A DNA stretch of 64,000 bases from MVRE01 sp015660965. Its GTDB lineage: Archaea; Halobacteriota; Methanomicrobia; Methanomicrobiales; Methanospirillaceae. The notes beneath the pieces are model-generated. The model saw only the letters and a program-made list of their open reading frames with translations. It was not told the DNA's origin and made no database searches. Shown here piece by piece: positions 44,403 through 54,060 of the stretch (position 1 is its first letter; each line of letters begins with the position of its first letter). Where the stretch lies: NCBI GenBank assembly GCA_050015095.1, contig JBEKCC010000002.1:124001-188000 (forward strand). Direction: 5' to 3'. Made by a program: the position numbers and the translations under genes.

Positions 44403-46034
44403 GTGTCTGCCGCTGGTTTTTCTGAAACGATCAAAAAAATATTTACTTTTAAGCGGACTTTTTTCCTCATCCTCTTGATCGGAATTATTCTCCGATTTTA
44501 TTTTCTCGATCTTAAGCTCTTTCATCATGATGAAGCAATACATTCATGGTTCTCGTATGAATTATTATTGAAAGGATCGTGGGTTTACGATCCGAGTTAC
44601 CATGGTCCTTTTCTCTATTATGTCACAGCTGGAATGTTTGCATTGTTTGGGGATTCCGATCTCGTTGCACGATTGTTACCCGCACTTTTCGGAACACTCC
44701 TGATTCCTCTTGTTTATTGCATCTATCGATTAGGATATCTTGACCAAAAACAGACGCTTGTCGCTGCATTATTCATCGCTATATCTCCCGATATGGTGTA
44801 TTTCTCCCGGTTCCTCCGGCATGATATTTTTATGCTTTTTTTTACATTGCTACTCCTTGTAGCGGTTCTCTATTACTTCGAACGCGGACAATTAAGGTTT
44901 GCAATAATCGCGGCCATCGCAACAGCGGGAGCCCTCTCTTGTAAAGAGGAAATGCCAGTTATTCTGTTGATCTTTGCGTCTTTTTTCATATTTTCAATAT
45001 GGAGAGGACGGATGCATCTTCCCTCACGCTGGAAGACGGATTTGCTCATTAGTACTTTTATTGTAGTCGCTATCATGAGTGTACTCTATTCTGCATTTGG
45101 GGCCCATATTGAGACTCTCGTTGGCAATAATTTTTTAATAAATAGTACGGGATGGTATCAGGCGATAGATCATTGGATAGCGATGCACAATGAGCAACGA
45201 CTTGGTGGACCTTGGTTCTTCTATATTCCTTTGCTTTTGCTCTATGAGCTACCAATATTTATTCTCGCGATCATTGGGATCCTGCAATTCCTCTTATCTG
45301 GTCTTGATTTCACATCCTTCTATAAACGGATAAAAAACGTAATCCTTAACAGAACATTCGCACTCTCGACAAAAGATCTTACAGAAATAAGCATTCGCCA
45401 ACTCAATGCACAAACGCAAATTCATTCAAAGTCCGATGAATTCTTCCGATTATGCATCTGGTGGATGCTGCTTTCGATGGCATTTTATGGGTATGTACAG
45501 GAAAAAGTTCCGTGGCTGCTCATCCATCAGTTACTACCAATAATTTTCGTTGCAGTTTATAAACTGAATTGGCAGAAAGTTGTATTTGCCCTTGTCGGGA
45601 TGATCTTTCTTGCCGTAATAACATGGCATGTTGCATTTATTCCAATCGATATTAACGAACCAATTGTGCAGGTCCAAAATTCAGAGGATTTACGGCAGGT
45701 AATGACCGTCATCGATCACGCCAATCATGTAACGCTTGCATCGAAAAATTACTGGCCACTCCCATGGTATTATCGGGGTGATCGATGGAATAAAATTACG
45801 TTCTATGCAGATAAACAGGATGAAAAGACCCTGACTGATACGCATCCAGATGTAATTATTCTATACGATGCGGATAGCTATGATTCGTTAGATGGCTATA
45901 CCAAAAACACGTACAAGCTGGATTATTGGTTTTCGTTTTATGATAATCAAAATAGGTTATTAGATTACTATATCCACCGCGATGGGAAGATGGGAAGTAT
46001 GAATCTTGATGTCTTCACAAAAAATAGCATTTGA
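44403..46034 (+). CDS. TIGR03663/Agl23-type membrane protein (glycosyltransferase fold)
   Basis: 543 residues, GTG start after AAGGTG. About ten membrane helices and the family N-terminus FLDLKLFHHDEAIHSWFSYELL followed by SWVYDPSYHGPFLYYVTAG, the layout of GT-C membrane glycosyltransferases with an acidic His-Asp-Glu loop. Related proteins are linked to N-glycan flippase or transfer steps in archaea, and the YYY-domain protein at 51519 belongs to the companion family. It starts 9 bases after S10, an unusual neighbour. Confidence 0.85.
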   Translation: MSAAGFSETIKKIFTFKRTFFLILLIGIILRFYFLDLKLFHHDEAIHSWFSYELLLKGSWVYDPSYHGPFLYYVTAGMFALFGDSDLVARLLPALFGTLLIPLVYCIYRLGYLDQKQTLVAALFIAISPDMVYFSRFLRHDIFMLFFTLLLLVAVLYYFERGQLRFAIIAAIATAGALSCKEEMPVILLIFASFFIFSIWRGRMHLPSRWKTDLLISTFIVVAIMSVLYSAFGAHIETLVGNNFLINSTGWYQAIDHWIAMHNEQRLGGPWFFYIPLLLLYELPIFILAIIGILQFLLSGLDFTSFYKRIKNVILNRTFALSTKDLTEISIRQLNAQTQIHSKSDEFFRLCIWWMLLSMAFYGYVQEKVPWLLIHQLLPIIFVAVYKLNWQKVVFALVGMIFLAVITWHVAFIPIDINEPIVQVQNSEDLRQVMTVIDHANHVTLASKNYWPLPWYYRGDRWNKITFYADKQDEKTLTDTHPDVIILYDADSYDSLDGYTKNTYKLDYWFSFYDNQNRLLDYYIHRDGKMGSMNLDVFTKNSI

Positions 46035-46138
46035 GACTATTTTAATTTGATAATTTTTCATTATTATTAAAAAAAATTGGCATTCACGTTTTAATATATT
46101 GTTTTCAAAAAAGATTGAATGAGGATTGTTTGAAAAAA

Positions 46139-47281
46139 TTAACCTAACTCATCCCATTGAGTACGCTTGCGATAAATAATGATACCGACGACAATCAATA
46201 CAACTGCAACAACGCCGACTATAATAAGCGTCCCTGAACCAAACAACTTCCCGATTGCTCCCAAGGGATTAAACCCTCCAGTAATTTGGCTCTTTAATGC
46301 AAGCGCTTCAGTGTATGATTGATTTCCTTTATCAAAGGCTTGCTGGGCCTTATCTCGAGCGTGATCATAGGTTCCGGAAAAGATAGCATCGTTAGCATCG
46401 GAGATATATCCGGCCGCAACTTCTCTTTCTGAGATAATTGGAGCTAACCTAGCATCACTGCTACTTAAATTTGGTTTAATAAAGTTAATGACTTGATCAA
46501 CATTATTAATTGGGATTTGCGCATCAGCAACAGCTTTTTCCGCCCATGCCTTATCTAATAACGTTTCTCCGTCAGTAATGAGATTTTGGGCGTTTGTAAG
46601 ACTTGACAAAGCTGCAGCATATTGCGTTGAGGGTTGAGATCTTGCGTTGTCAATTGCTGCTTTTGCATCACTATACTTTCCCTCGGCAGCTGAAGTATCG
46701 GCCTCCATTGCAGCTTTTTCGTCAATATGTGTTCGAAAAACAGCTAAATTAGAGTCGCTAGTAGATATAGCAGTATTAATATCGGCTACATTTACAATTA
46801 ATGCGGTCCATACGTTACCGGATGTCGAAAGTGGGTTACCATAAGAGTCAAGTTCATTTATCTTTATCAGTGTTTTATTTTGAGTCTGATCAACAGCAGG
46901 TGCTACGCCATCGAGATTAACGCGTAAACTAAGTTGTCGGTCTTTATAACTTAATATCCAACCACTTACTTGATCACGTGGCCCACCAGCATTTCCTAAC
47001 GATGATTCAATGGGAGCCACCCCTGAATATGTTTCAACTTTAACCACAGACCATTTTGCATCTGTAAGGTCAGTGTACATATCTAAAGTATCGTCACCTG
47101 GAAACGTGTATCCATTGACAATAGGAAAATCAAGACCAAAAGATATTGATACTCTCTGACCAGGTGTAAGACTACCTGATGGGTTAATGTTCATATTTGA
47201 TACAGCATAAGCAGAAACGAATGGAACACAACAGATAATTATAAAACTTAATAACAGGACTCTACTGATCCACTTCATCAT
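46139..47281 (-). CDS. Membrane-anchored protein with helical domain, in operon with CetZ
   Basis: About 380 residues; I favour ATG 47281 or 47278 after GAGGATC, with a GTG at 47290 as alternative. An N-terminal signal (VLLLSFIIICCVPFVSAY) precedes a beta-rich exported domain of about 150 residues, then a long helical region (TSAAEGKYSDAKAAIDNARSQ, and helices up to about 310), and a C-terminal transmembrane helix with a basic cytosolic tail (KRTQWDELG). The gene follows the tubulin-like gene with stop and start almost touching. It may be the membrane partner through which the tubulin-like protein acts; family unknown. Confidence 0.75.
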   Translation of the reverse strand: MMKWISRVLLLSFIIICCVPFVSAYAVSNMNINPSGSLTPGQRVSISFGLDFPIVNGYTFPGDDTLDMYTDLTDAKWSVVKVETYSGVAPIESSLGNAGGPRDQVSGWILSYKDRQLSLRVNLDGVAPAVDQTQNKTLIKINELDSYGNPLSTSGNVWTALIVNVADINTAISTSDSNLAVFRTHIDEKAAMEADTSAAEGKYSDAKAAIDNARSQPSTQYAAALSSLTNAQNLITDGETLLDKAWAEKAVADAQIPINNVDQVINFIKPNLSSSDARLAPIISEREVAAGYISDANDAIFSGTYDHARDKAQQAFDKGNQSYTEALALKSQITGGFNPLGAIGKLFGSGTLIIVGVVAVVLIVVGIIIYRKRTQWDELG

Positions 47282-47286
47282 GATCC

Positions 47287-48462
47287 TCACTCAAATAACG
47301 GTTCGATTCCCTCATCGAACATAGTCGATTTTTTCTCCTTTGACTTAATAACATCTTCCTTTGTCTCTTTGGCGATATCAAGTAATTCTTTAATCCTAGG
47401 TGCATTGCCAACTGTTGCGAGCATAACTACCGCAGCGATATACTCACTGTCAACGGGATAATCTCCACCACGAACTTCGACACCCGCGATATTCTCCTCA
47501 ACCCAACTTTTTGCTTTCTCAACACCTTTCCGGTCCATTTGATCGGGGGGGCCGGCGATAAGAACCAATGCTCGTTCCGCCGTTGAATAATCACAAGGCA
47601 TTGTTAACCTTCCAAGCATGGCCCGCCGAACAAGGGCAACAATTTTTGCGGATTTGTCTTCTCCGAGAAGGACTTCTTCAGTCATTTCTCGCTTTTGGAA
47701 TTTATCCTTCAATCCACCCAAAATTCCACGTTTCTTTTTGGTTTGTTTGCTCATTACTTCGCTAATTGCATATCCAACTGAAGATATACCCCCGCCTCGA
47801 AGAGTATTAATGATTTCGCTTGAGTCAACAACCATCTCCCCAACACCCATGCGAGTGACTTCTCCGGCACGAAAGAGAACCCCGAACCTTCTAACCACCT
47901 CATTATTTAAGCGATGAAATGCACTTTTTACACTCTCTCCCTCGTTCTTCCAAGCACTATTATCGAAAATAAAACAGTTATCCGATTCATTGACCAGAGT
48001 AGTAAGACTTCTGGCAGCGTTGTAAGAATATAACCGCCCTTCCTCTGGAGCGGGGATAATGCCAAGAGTGTATACCGGTTCACGGTAGATTCTTTTTAGA
48101 TGTCGTGCAAGAACCGGGGATCCCCCAGAACCAGTACCTCCACCTAGACCAGCTACAATAACAAAAGCATCGACATCGTGGGTTCCTCTGGTATCGATTG
48201 CTGTTATGATGCTATCGATTTCATCTGCTGTAACCCGTGCACCCGTGACATTATCAGTTCCAACGCCATGACCTTTAACTAAAGTCTGTCCGATGAGAAT
48301 ACGATCCTTCATTTCTATATGCTTTAACCCCATCAGATCAGTACGAGCAGTATTAACGGCGATACCTCGGAAACTGGTTGTGCCAAGCTTTCTGTCTTGT
48401 TCAATAAACATATCGACAATTTTTCCACCCGCTTGACCAAACCCTATAAAAAATACCTTCAT
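47287..48462 (-). CDS. CetZ-family tubulin-like GTPase
   Basis: 391 residues. The tubulin/FtsZ signature is VAGLGGGTGSGGSPVLARHL at about 106-125, the N-terminal nucleotide loop is FIGFGQAGGKIVD, and the C-terminal part has IAGPPDQMDRKGVEKAKSWVEE and VRGGDYPVDSEYIAAVVMLATV, the pattern of CetZ rather than FtsZ1/FtsZ2. CetZ proteins were described in haloarchaea and occur in some Methanomicrobia; they control cell shape and motility structures. The gene is first in a two-gene operon. Confidence 0.88.
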   Translation of the reverse strand: MKVFFIGFGQAGGKIVDMFIEQDRKLGTTSFRGIAVNTARTDLMGLKHIEMKDRILIGQTLVKGHGVGTDNVTGARVTADEIDSIITAIDTRGTHDVDAFVIVAGLGGGTGSGGSPVLARHLKRIYREPVYTLGIIPAPEEGRLYSYNAARSLTTLVNESDNCFIFDNSAWKNEGESVKSAFHRLNNEVVRRFGVLFRAGEVTRMGVGEMVVDSSEIINTLRGGGISSVGYAISEVMSKQTKKKRGILGGLKDKFQKREMTEEVLLGEDKSAKIVALVRRAMLGRLTMPCDYSTAERALVLIAGPPDQMDRKGVEKAKSWVEENIAGVEVRGGDYPVDSEYIAAVVMLATVGNAPRIKELLDIAKETKEDVIKSKEKKSTMFDEGIEPLFE

Positions 48463-48647
48463 TCGAAGACACCACCAAAGGGGTCAATGTATTATTATGA
48501 GTATTGCTTTTAAGTCCTTTTGTTTTAAAGAAGTTTAATTCAACAGTTGAAAAACTTTCTTATAAGGCCACGAGGAGATTTTGAAAAAATAACGAGATAT
48601 GTCGGAGCCTTTTTCATTTCAGCCAAAAAATACTACAGATATCAATC

Positions 48648-49880
48648 ATGAAAATCTGTATTATCGGCGGGGGTCTCACCGGCCTTGTTGCTGCTCATTT
48701 ACTTTCCAGCAAGTGCGATGTCAACCTCTTTGAAAAAAAAATACAGGCTGGTGGATGTCTTTCCTCGTATCACATCAATAATTACTGGATTGAAGAGTAT
48801 TACCATCATTGTTTTTCTAGTGATAATTTTTTATTTTCACTGCTGGCAACTCTTAACCTAAAAGACCAACTCGAATGGATTAATGCAACGAGCGGGTATT
48901 ACGTTGAGAATACCATTTATCCGCTCAACACCCCCACTCAAATTTTACGGTACCCGTACCTTTCACTATTTGACAAAATGAAATTGGCAATGTTAACTAT
49001 CAGATCAAAAAATATCAATGTCAATGAACTTGATCACGTTTCTGCTGAACAATTTATAACAGAATCACTCGGTAAAACGGTCTATACTTCGTTTTTTGAA
49101 CCCTTACTCAATAGCAAATTCGGTGAGAACCGGAAAACCATATCAGCTGCATGGTTACTGAGCCGGATTGCGATCCGGTCTAACCGGGGGATTTCAGGAG
49201 AACATCTGGGGTATCTCAAAGGAGGTTTCCATCAACTTATCGAAGCATTAGAAGGATCGATTCAAACAAAAGGAGGTAAGATACAATTAAAATCGCCAGT
49301 TTCAAAAATACGTCACTTAAATGAGGCCTGGGACGTTGATGGTACAACGTATGATACTATCATTTCGACGATACCACCTCAGGAACTCGAGAGAATTGGT
49401 GGGCCAAAATGCACAAATATTCCATATCAAGGCGCAGCATGTATGACAATTGGTCTTGATAGGGAAGTTACCCAGGGAATTTATTGGCTAAACATGAAGG
49501 ACCCAGCACCCTATGGAGCAATAATTTCTCATACAAACTTCATCCCTCCTGAAAGATACGGCGAACATATTGTATACCTCGCTTCATATTACAGTGGTAA
49601 ACTCCCACAGAATATCGATCGGCAGATGTTTGCTGATTTCTGTCATCGGTTTTCAGTTAAAAAAGAGGAGATCCATTGGACGAGAATGGCAGTTGATCCT
49701 TGGGCGGGACCTATTTACACATTGGGTTATCGATCTTTGATCCCAACCTACGAACAAAACGGACTCTTTATGTCTGGTATGTTCTCATTTCCGAATTATC
49801 CTGAACGGAGCATGGATGGAGCGGTCAGAGCGGGGGTTGAAGTTGCAGAACGGATTACTAAGGTGAATGACCGTGAGTGA
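48648..49880 (+). CDS. FAD-dependent oxidoreductase, protoporphyrinogen-oxidase/amine-oxidase like
   Basis: 410 residues. The dinucleotide fold IIGGGLTGLVAAHLLSSKCDVNLFEK is at the N-terminus, with GGCLSSY next and the C-terminal FAD segment YPERSMDGAVRAGVEVAER. Members in polysaccharide loci are often UDP-galactopyranose mutase-like or NAD(P)-binding sugar/lipid oxidases. It precedes a glycosyltransferase, a flippase-like protein and a YYY-domain protein with overlapping ends, so it likely acts on a lipid-linked sugar or polyprenol. Confidence 0.8.
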   Translation: MKICIIGGGLTGLVAAHLLSSKCDVNLFEKKIQAGGCLSSYHINNYWIEEYYHHCFSSDNFLFSLLATLNLKDQLEWINATSGYYVENTIYPLNTPTQILRYPYLSLFDKMKLAMLTIRSKNINVNELDHVSAEQFITESLGKTVYTSFFEPLLNSKFGENRKTISAAWLLSRIAIRSNRGISGEHLGYLKGGFHQLIEALEGSIQTKGGKIQLKSPVSKIRHLNEAWDVDGTTYDTIISTIPPQELERIGGPKCTNIPYQGAACMTIGLDREVTQGIYWLNMKDPAPYGAIISHTNFIPPERYGEHIVYLASYYSGKLPQNIDRQMFADFCHRFSVKKEEIHWTRMAVDPWAGPIYTLGYRSLIPTYEQNGLFMSGMFSFPNYPERSMDGAVRAGVEVAERITKVNDRE

Positions 49881-50583
49881 TATTGAGGTGACTGCAATCA
49901 TTCCGGTTTTTAATGATAGATTAGCATTAGAACAAGCAATTCCTCAATCGATAAAGGCATTATCTAATCTCTCAAAAAATTTTGAATTGATTATTGCCGA
50001 AGATGGAAGTACCGATGGCAGTGCTGAGTTTGTACGTCAATATCAACAAAAAGATCCAAGAATACACCTTTTACATAACGATGAACGACTTGGTCGTGGA
50101 CGGGCACTAAACCAAGCGATCAATCAAGCTGCGGGATCTATTGTTTGTTATTATGATGTCGACCTAGCAACTGATATGCAACACCTACCTGAACTTATTA
50201 GTGCGATTCGTGACGGCTATGATGTTGCAACGGGTTCGCGGCTTTTACCCGGAAGTGATATTAAAAGAACTGGTGGCCGAGAAGTTGCAAGTCGAACGTA
50301 TAATCTCCTCGTTCGGATTATTCTCGGTAGTTCGGTTAATGATCATCAGTGCGGTTTTAAAGCATTCAACAAGCAGCGAATCCAGTCAATAATTCCGACA
50401 ATAAAATCAAATCACTGGTTTTGGGATACTGAACTCCTTGTTCGGTGTCAACGGTATAGATGCAAGCTCAAGGAATTCCCGGTTCACTGGCGAGCTGGTA
50501 AAGGAACGACCGTGAAATTAAAAGATATATTTGAGATGGGGACATCTATTCTACGCCTGTGGTGGCAGATCCATGTATCGTAA
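49867..50583 (+). CDS. Family 2 glycosyltransferase, dolichol-phosphate-sugar type
   Basis: 238 residues, overlapping the oxidoreductase by 14 bases. AAGGTGA just upstream fits a GTG start at 49873 best. GT2 motifs: IPVFNDRLALEQAI, EDGSTDGSAE, YYDVDLATD (DxD) and DHQCGFKAFNK. There is no membrane anchor. It would transfer a sugar to a dolichol or polyprenol phosphate. The next gene overlaps its end. Confidence 0.9.
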   Translation: MTVSDIEVTAIIPVFNDRLALEQAIPQSIKALSNLSKNFELIIAEDGSTDGSAEFVRQYQQKDPRIHLLHNDERLGRGRALNQAINQAAGSIVCYYDVDLATDMQHLPELISAIRDGYDVATGSRLLPGSDIKRTGGREVASRTYNLLVRIILGSSVNDHQCGFKAFNKQRIQSIIPTIKSNHWFWDTELLVRCQRYRCKLKEFPVHWRAGKGTTVKLKDIFEMGTSILRLWWQIHVS

Positions 50584-51544
50584 GGTAAGCGCCATTGTTA
50601 TACCGACAATTATTGCGATTGGTATTATTGCGTATATGCTCCTTCAGGTCTGGGGAGATCTCCTCATTGCGATCCAGCATATGGTTCCCGGGTATCTCAT
50701 CGTTGGGGGGGTTATCTGTATATGTGCATGGGTATTGCGAGGATGGCGTTATCAAATCATTTTAAAACGCCTAAACTACAATATTCGCCTTACAATCTCG
50801 ACAGCAAGTGTTTTTGTAAGCCAGACTGCAAACCTGATTGTTCCCGCAAGGCTCGGAGATTTTGTACGAGTATTTATTCTAAACCATGAGTATCAGACCA
50901 CTTATTCCGAAGGCATTTCGTCACTTGTTGTAGAGCGTGTCTTTGATATCGTCATTGTCGCTTTGCTTGGTGCTGTTTCACTTCCATTTGTCCTGAACGT
51001 CCCCCCTTGGTTTTACACGATAATTGTTCTACCACTTCTTGCCGGGGCAATATTTTTTGTGTTTCTCATCCTATGCGGACGATTACAAGCTCAAAACAGG
51101 TATATTCGGATTGTCCTTACAATGCTCCATGAGATCCGACGAGCATCCCTCACAATTAGGTCAATAGTTTCTCTTTCCCTCTCTTCACTTGTCATATGGT
51201 TATTAGACGTATTGGTCTGCGTCTCAGTCGTGATGATGTTTGAACAAAAGATTCCATTTGCAGTTATAGTGCTAGGAATAGTCATCGGTAACCTTGTGAA
51301 AGCCATACCTATCACACCAGGAGGCATTGGAACTTATGAACTCTCGGTGGCACTTACCTTTGAACTCGCGGGTGTTACTCCCGCTGTAGCAGTGCTTATA
51401 GCGGTCATTGATCACTTAATTAAAAATTTAATTACCCTTGTGGGTGGAATTATTTCGGTCTATCTGTTTGGGGATTGGGTCGTGCCCAGTATCAGAAAAG
51501 CGCTCAATACACGACTTGATGGGGGTAGTACCACTGATCAGTGA
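50573..51544 (+). CDS. Flippase-like integral membrane protein (lysylphosphatidylglycerol synthase/UPF0104 family)
   Basis: 323 residues from ATG 50573, eight membrane helices. Family motifs: WVLRGWRYQIILKRL, ARLGDFVRVFILNHEY and TPGGIGTYELSVALTFELAGV. Archaeal members such as AglD-associated proteins are candidates for moving lipid-linked sugars across the membrane. The start lies 11 bases before the glycosyltransferase stop. Confidence 0.85.
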   Translation: MYRKVSAIVIPTIIAIGIIAYMLLQVWGDLLIAIQHMVPGYLIVGGVICICAWVLRGWRYQIILKRLNYNIRLTISTASVFVSQTANLIVPARLGDFVRVFILNHEYQTTYSEGISSLVVERVFDIVIVALLGAVSLPFVLNVPPWFYTIIVLPLLAGAIFFVFLILCGRLQAQNRYIRIVLTMLHEIRRASLTIRSIVSLSLSSLVIWLLDVLVCVSVVMMFEQKIPFAVIVLGIVIGNLVKAIPITPGGIGTYELSVALTFELAGVTPAVAVLIAVIDHLIKNLITLVGGIISVYLFGDWVVPSIRKALNTRLDGGSTTDQ

Positions 51545-53528
51545 AATACAAGTTTTTTCTGTAGTAAGCTGGCTTTGTCTCCTTTCGGTACTGTCTCTAT
51601 CGGTCTATCCCTCCCTAAAAAAGACATTTTCACGATATGCATTTCCAGTATCATTCACTGCATCGTTACTTCTCTTTACGTTGATTTCATGGTACTGCGG
51701 ACTTTGTAGACTCCCTGTGCAAATTGCCATAATTCCATTTCTAATTTTGTTATTTTATCATATATTGCACCGAAACCTAACATTTTCCGATTTAAAAGAG
51801 CAATGGCGCTGGGAACTGATTTTTTTCATCTTTTTCTTCCTAATGCTTGATGTACGATATTTCAACCCAACCATTTCATATGCGGAAAAATTTATGGATC
51901 ATGCATTCCTCGCATCTGTGATACGACAGCCGGTGGTCCCCCCGCTCGATCCATGGTTTTCCGGCGGTTTTTTAAATATTTATTACTACCTCGGTTATTG
52001 GATGTTTGGCGCTCTTGCAATTACAAGTGGAGTGCCTTCTAATATTGCGTTCAATCTCGCACTTCCGACAGTGTTGGGGCTTTCAGCATTAAACCTGTAT
52101 GCAATCGGAGACTTGTTACTTGAACGGTTCCGCTGGCTCCCTCTGATAACCCTGTTGTTACCAAACCCATCTTTTTTTTATCAAATAATTCTAAGTAAAG
52201 GGATCAATACTGTTCTCTGGGATAGTACCCGAACAATCACAAACACGATTAACGAATATCCACTATTTTCGTTCATTTGGGGTGATGTTCACCCTCATGT
52301 TATCGGCATATTTAACCAAATCTTCCTAATTTTTGTTCTCATCTATGCGTTCAAAACATGGCGTTCCCTTTCTTCAAGGTCAAAATGGATTCTCTGTATT
52401 GTTACATCAATAAGTCTTGGATCCATGCCGCTTTTTAACACGTGGGATGTGCTGATATATGCACCAATTACGGTGTTATTTGGAGTTCTTATCTGGTGGA
52501 AAAACCGGTCGATTGAACCCCTTTCACATGCAGTCCGACCCCTACTTGTTGTTCCTCCCCTCTCCATTGCAATTTATTTGCCTTTTTATCTCGAATTGAA
52601 AACCAACACCGGCGGTTTTGCACTCGTTCAATTGCCATCCGATCCTACACAGTTTTTTCTCGTCCATGGGTTTTTTATTGCGATATTACTAGCACTCCTC
52701 TTAAAAGATATTATCAAAAAACCGTACTATTTGGTTGCAGCCGTTCCTTTTATCCTTGCAGGATATACTGCTGCTGCTATTGCGATCGTTCCTTTAGTCT
52801 ACTTGATGTTAAAAAAAGATCACAAAATTTCAGAAATTCTCGCGTTATTAGGACTTTTTCTTATTACATTCTGTGAACTTGTTTACCTCAAAGACAATAT
52901 GGGTGATACTTATTTTCGGATGAACACGGTCTTCAAATGCTATATCGCCGCTTGGTTGTTGTTAGGTATATCAGCATTTACAATGGCAGGACAAGCACTT
53001 TTGCGCTGGGGAAAAATACCCATACTCTCTCGCCAGTTTAATGCGGTGATCGCAATTGCTTTGCTTGCAATTTTGTTTATCGCACCATTTTATGTCCCAC
53101 TAAACTTGAATTATGGAAGTCAATCTCTCGACGGCCTTGAATATTTAAGGATTGCACATCCCGGTGATGCTGCTGCAGTAGCATACCTTCGGGGATTACC
53201 TGATGATATACGTATCATCGAAGCGGAAGGAGGGGACTACACATATTACTCCCGAATTTCTTCGTTTACCGGTATCCCTACTATAATCGGAATGCCTTTT
53301 CATGAATACATGTGGCGAGGAGATGATACAGGGTGGTATAACCAAAGGATCTCTGATGTTCGGGCCATTTACGAACAACCAGAGAATACACGCCCATTGA
53401 TGCAAAAATACAACGCTACATTTCTAATTGTCGGGGAACCGGAAAGGAACCGGTATCGTGTCAATGTATCATCTTCAGGTCTCGAGCGTATCTTCTCCCA
53501 GGATGGAACTGAAATTTATCGAATTTAA
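51519..53528 (+). CDS. DUF2298 / YYY-domain multi-spanning membrane protein
   Basis: 669 residues from ATG 51519, overlapping the upstream gene by 26 bases. About fourteen membrane helices and the family motifs DVRYFNPTISYAEKFMDHAFL, YYLGYWMFGAL and FSFIWGDVHPHV. This family pairs with the Agl23-type protein seen at 44403 and is probably a GT-C-like glycosyltransferase or oligosaccharide transporter in the S-layer glycosylation pathway. The C-terminal domain is soluble and extracellular. Confidence 0.82.
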   Translation: MGVVPLISEIQVFSVVSWLCLLSVLSLSVYPSLKKTFSRYAFPVSFTASLLLFTLISWYCGLCRLPVQIAIIPFLILLFYHILHRNLTFSDLKEQWRWELIFFIFFFLMLDVRYFNPTISYAEKFMDHAFLASVIRQPVVPPLDPWFSGGFLNIYYYLGYWMFGALAITSGVPSNIAFNLALPTVLGLSALNLYAIGDLLLERFRWLPLITLLLPNPSFFYQIILSKGINTVLWDSTRTITNTINEYPLFSFIWGDVHPHVIGIFNQIFLIFVLIYAFKTWRSLSSRSKWILCIVTSISLGSMPLFNTWDVLIYAPITVLFGVLIWWKNRSIEPLSHAVRPLLVVPPLSIAIYLPFYLELKTNTGGFALVQLPSDPTQFFLVHGFFIAILLALLLKDIIKKPYYLVAAVPFILAGYTAAAIAIVPLVYLMLKKDHKISEILALLGLFLITFCELVYLKDNMGDTYFRMNTVFKCYIAAWLLLGISAFTMAGQALLRWGKIPILSRQFNAVIAIALLAILFIAPFYVPLNLNYGSQSLDGLEYLRIAHPGDAAAVAYLRGLPDDIRIIEAEGGDYTYYSRISSFTGIPTIIGMPFHEYMWRGDDTGWYNQRISDVRAIYEQPENTRPLMQKYNATFLIVGEPERNRYRVNVSSSGLERIFSQDGTEIYRI

Positions 53529-53643
53529 GACATTCTCTTTTTGATAAAAAAAACATACAGAAAGGCGGTAGCGTAATACGTGCTGTAATAACCTTTATTG
53601 CTCTTCTTGTCGATGTCATATGGCACATCTTCAACTGACTGAT

Positions 53644-53680
53644 GAGTAATGAAGGAGTGCTCCACTCCTGAATGAGGTGA
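53644..53680 (+). promoter_or_regulatory. Kink-turn-like hairpin in the L7Ae mRNA leader
   Basis: AGGAGTG (53653-53659) pairs perfectly with CACTCCT (53663-53669) around a 3-base loop. The flanking bases GA (53651-53652) and GA (53670-53671) would form the tandem sheared G-A pairs of a kink-turn, with CTGA (53668-53671) as a box-D-like strand and AAT (53648-53650) as the bulge. The outer helix is weak (only T53647-A53672 and G53646-T53673). The ribosome binding site GAGGTGA (53674-53680) follows at once, so L7Ae binding would block translation. Confidence 0.5.
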
Positions 53681-53684
53681 GTTT

Positions 53685-54053
53685 ATGGCAAAAGGTTATG
53701 TAAAAACACAGGCTTCAGATGAGCTACAGAACAAGGCTCTTGAAGCTCTCGAAGTTGCACGTGATACAGGAAAGATCAAAAAAGGATCCAACGAAGCAAC
53801 AAAGGCAATTGAACGTAGTATCGCACAGCTTGTTTTAATCGGTGCTGATGTCGAACCTGAAGAGATTGTGATGCACCTCGCACCCCTTTGTGAGGAAAAA
53901 AAGGTTCCGTACATTTTCATCAACAAACAGAACGATATTGGCGCCGCTAGTGGTCTTGATGTTGGTTCGGCTGCGGCAGCAATTATAAAACCCGGTAAGG
54001 CAAAAGACGTCATCGATGATCTGACAAAACAGCTGGTTGCCCTGAAGGCGTGA
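53685..54053 (+). CDS. rpl7ae: Ribosomal protein eL8/L7Ae, kink-turn binding
   Basis: 122 residues of the archaeal L7Ae family: KALEVARDTGKIKKGSNEATKAIERS, LVLIGADVEPEEIVMHLAPLCEEKKVPY. It binds kink-turns in 23S rRNA, box C/D and H/ACA guide RNAs and RNase P. First gene of the L7Ae-S28e-L24e-ndk operon, led by a kink-turn-like element. Confidence 0.97.
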   Translation: MAKGYVKTQASDELQNKALEALEVARDTGKIKKGSNEATKAIERSIAQLVLIGADVEPEEIVMHLAPLCEEKKVPYIFINKQNDIGAASGLDVGSAAAAIIKPGKAKDVIDDLTKQLVALKA

Positions 54054-54060
54054 GGTTCTC

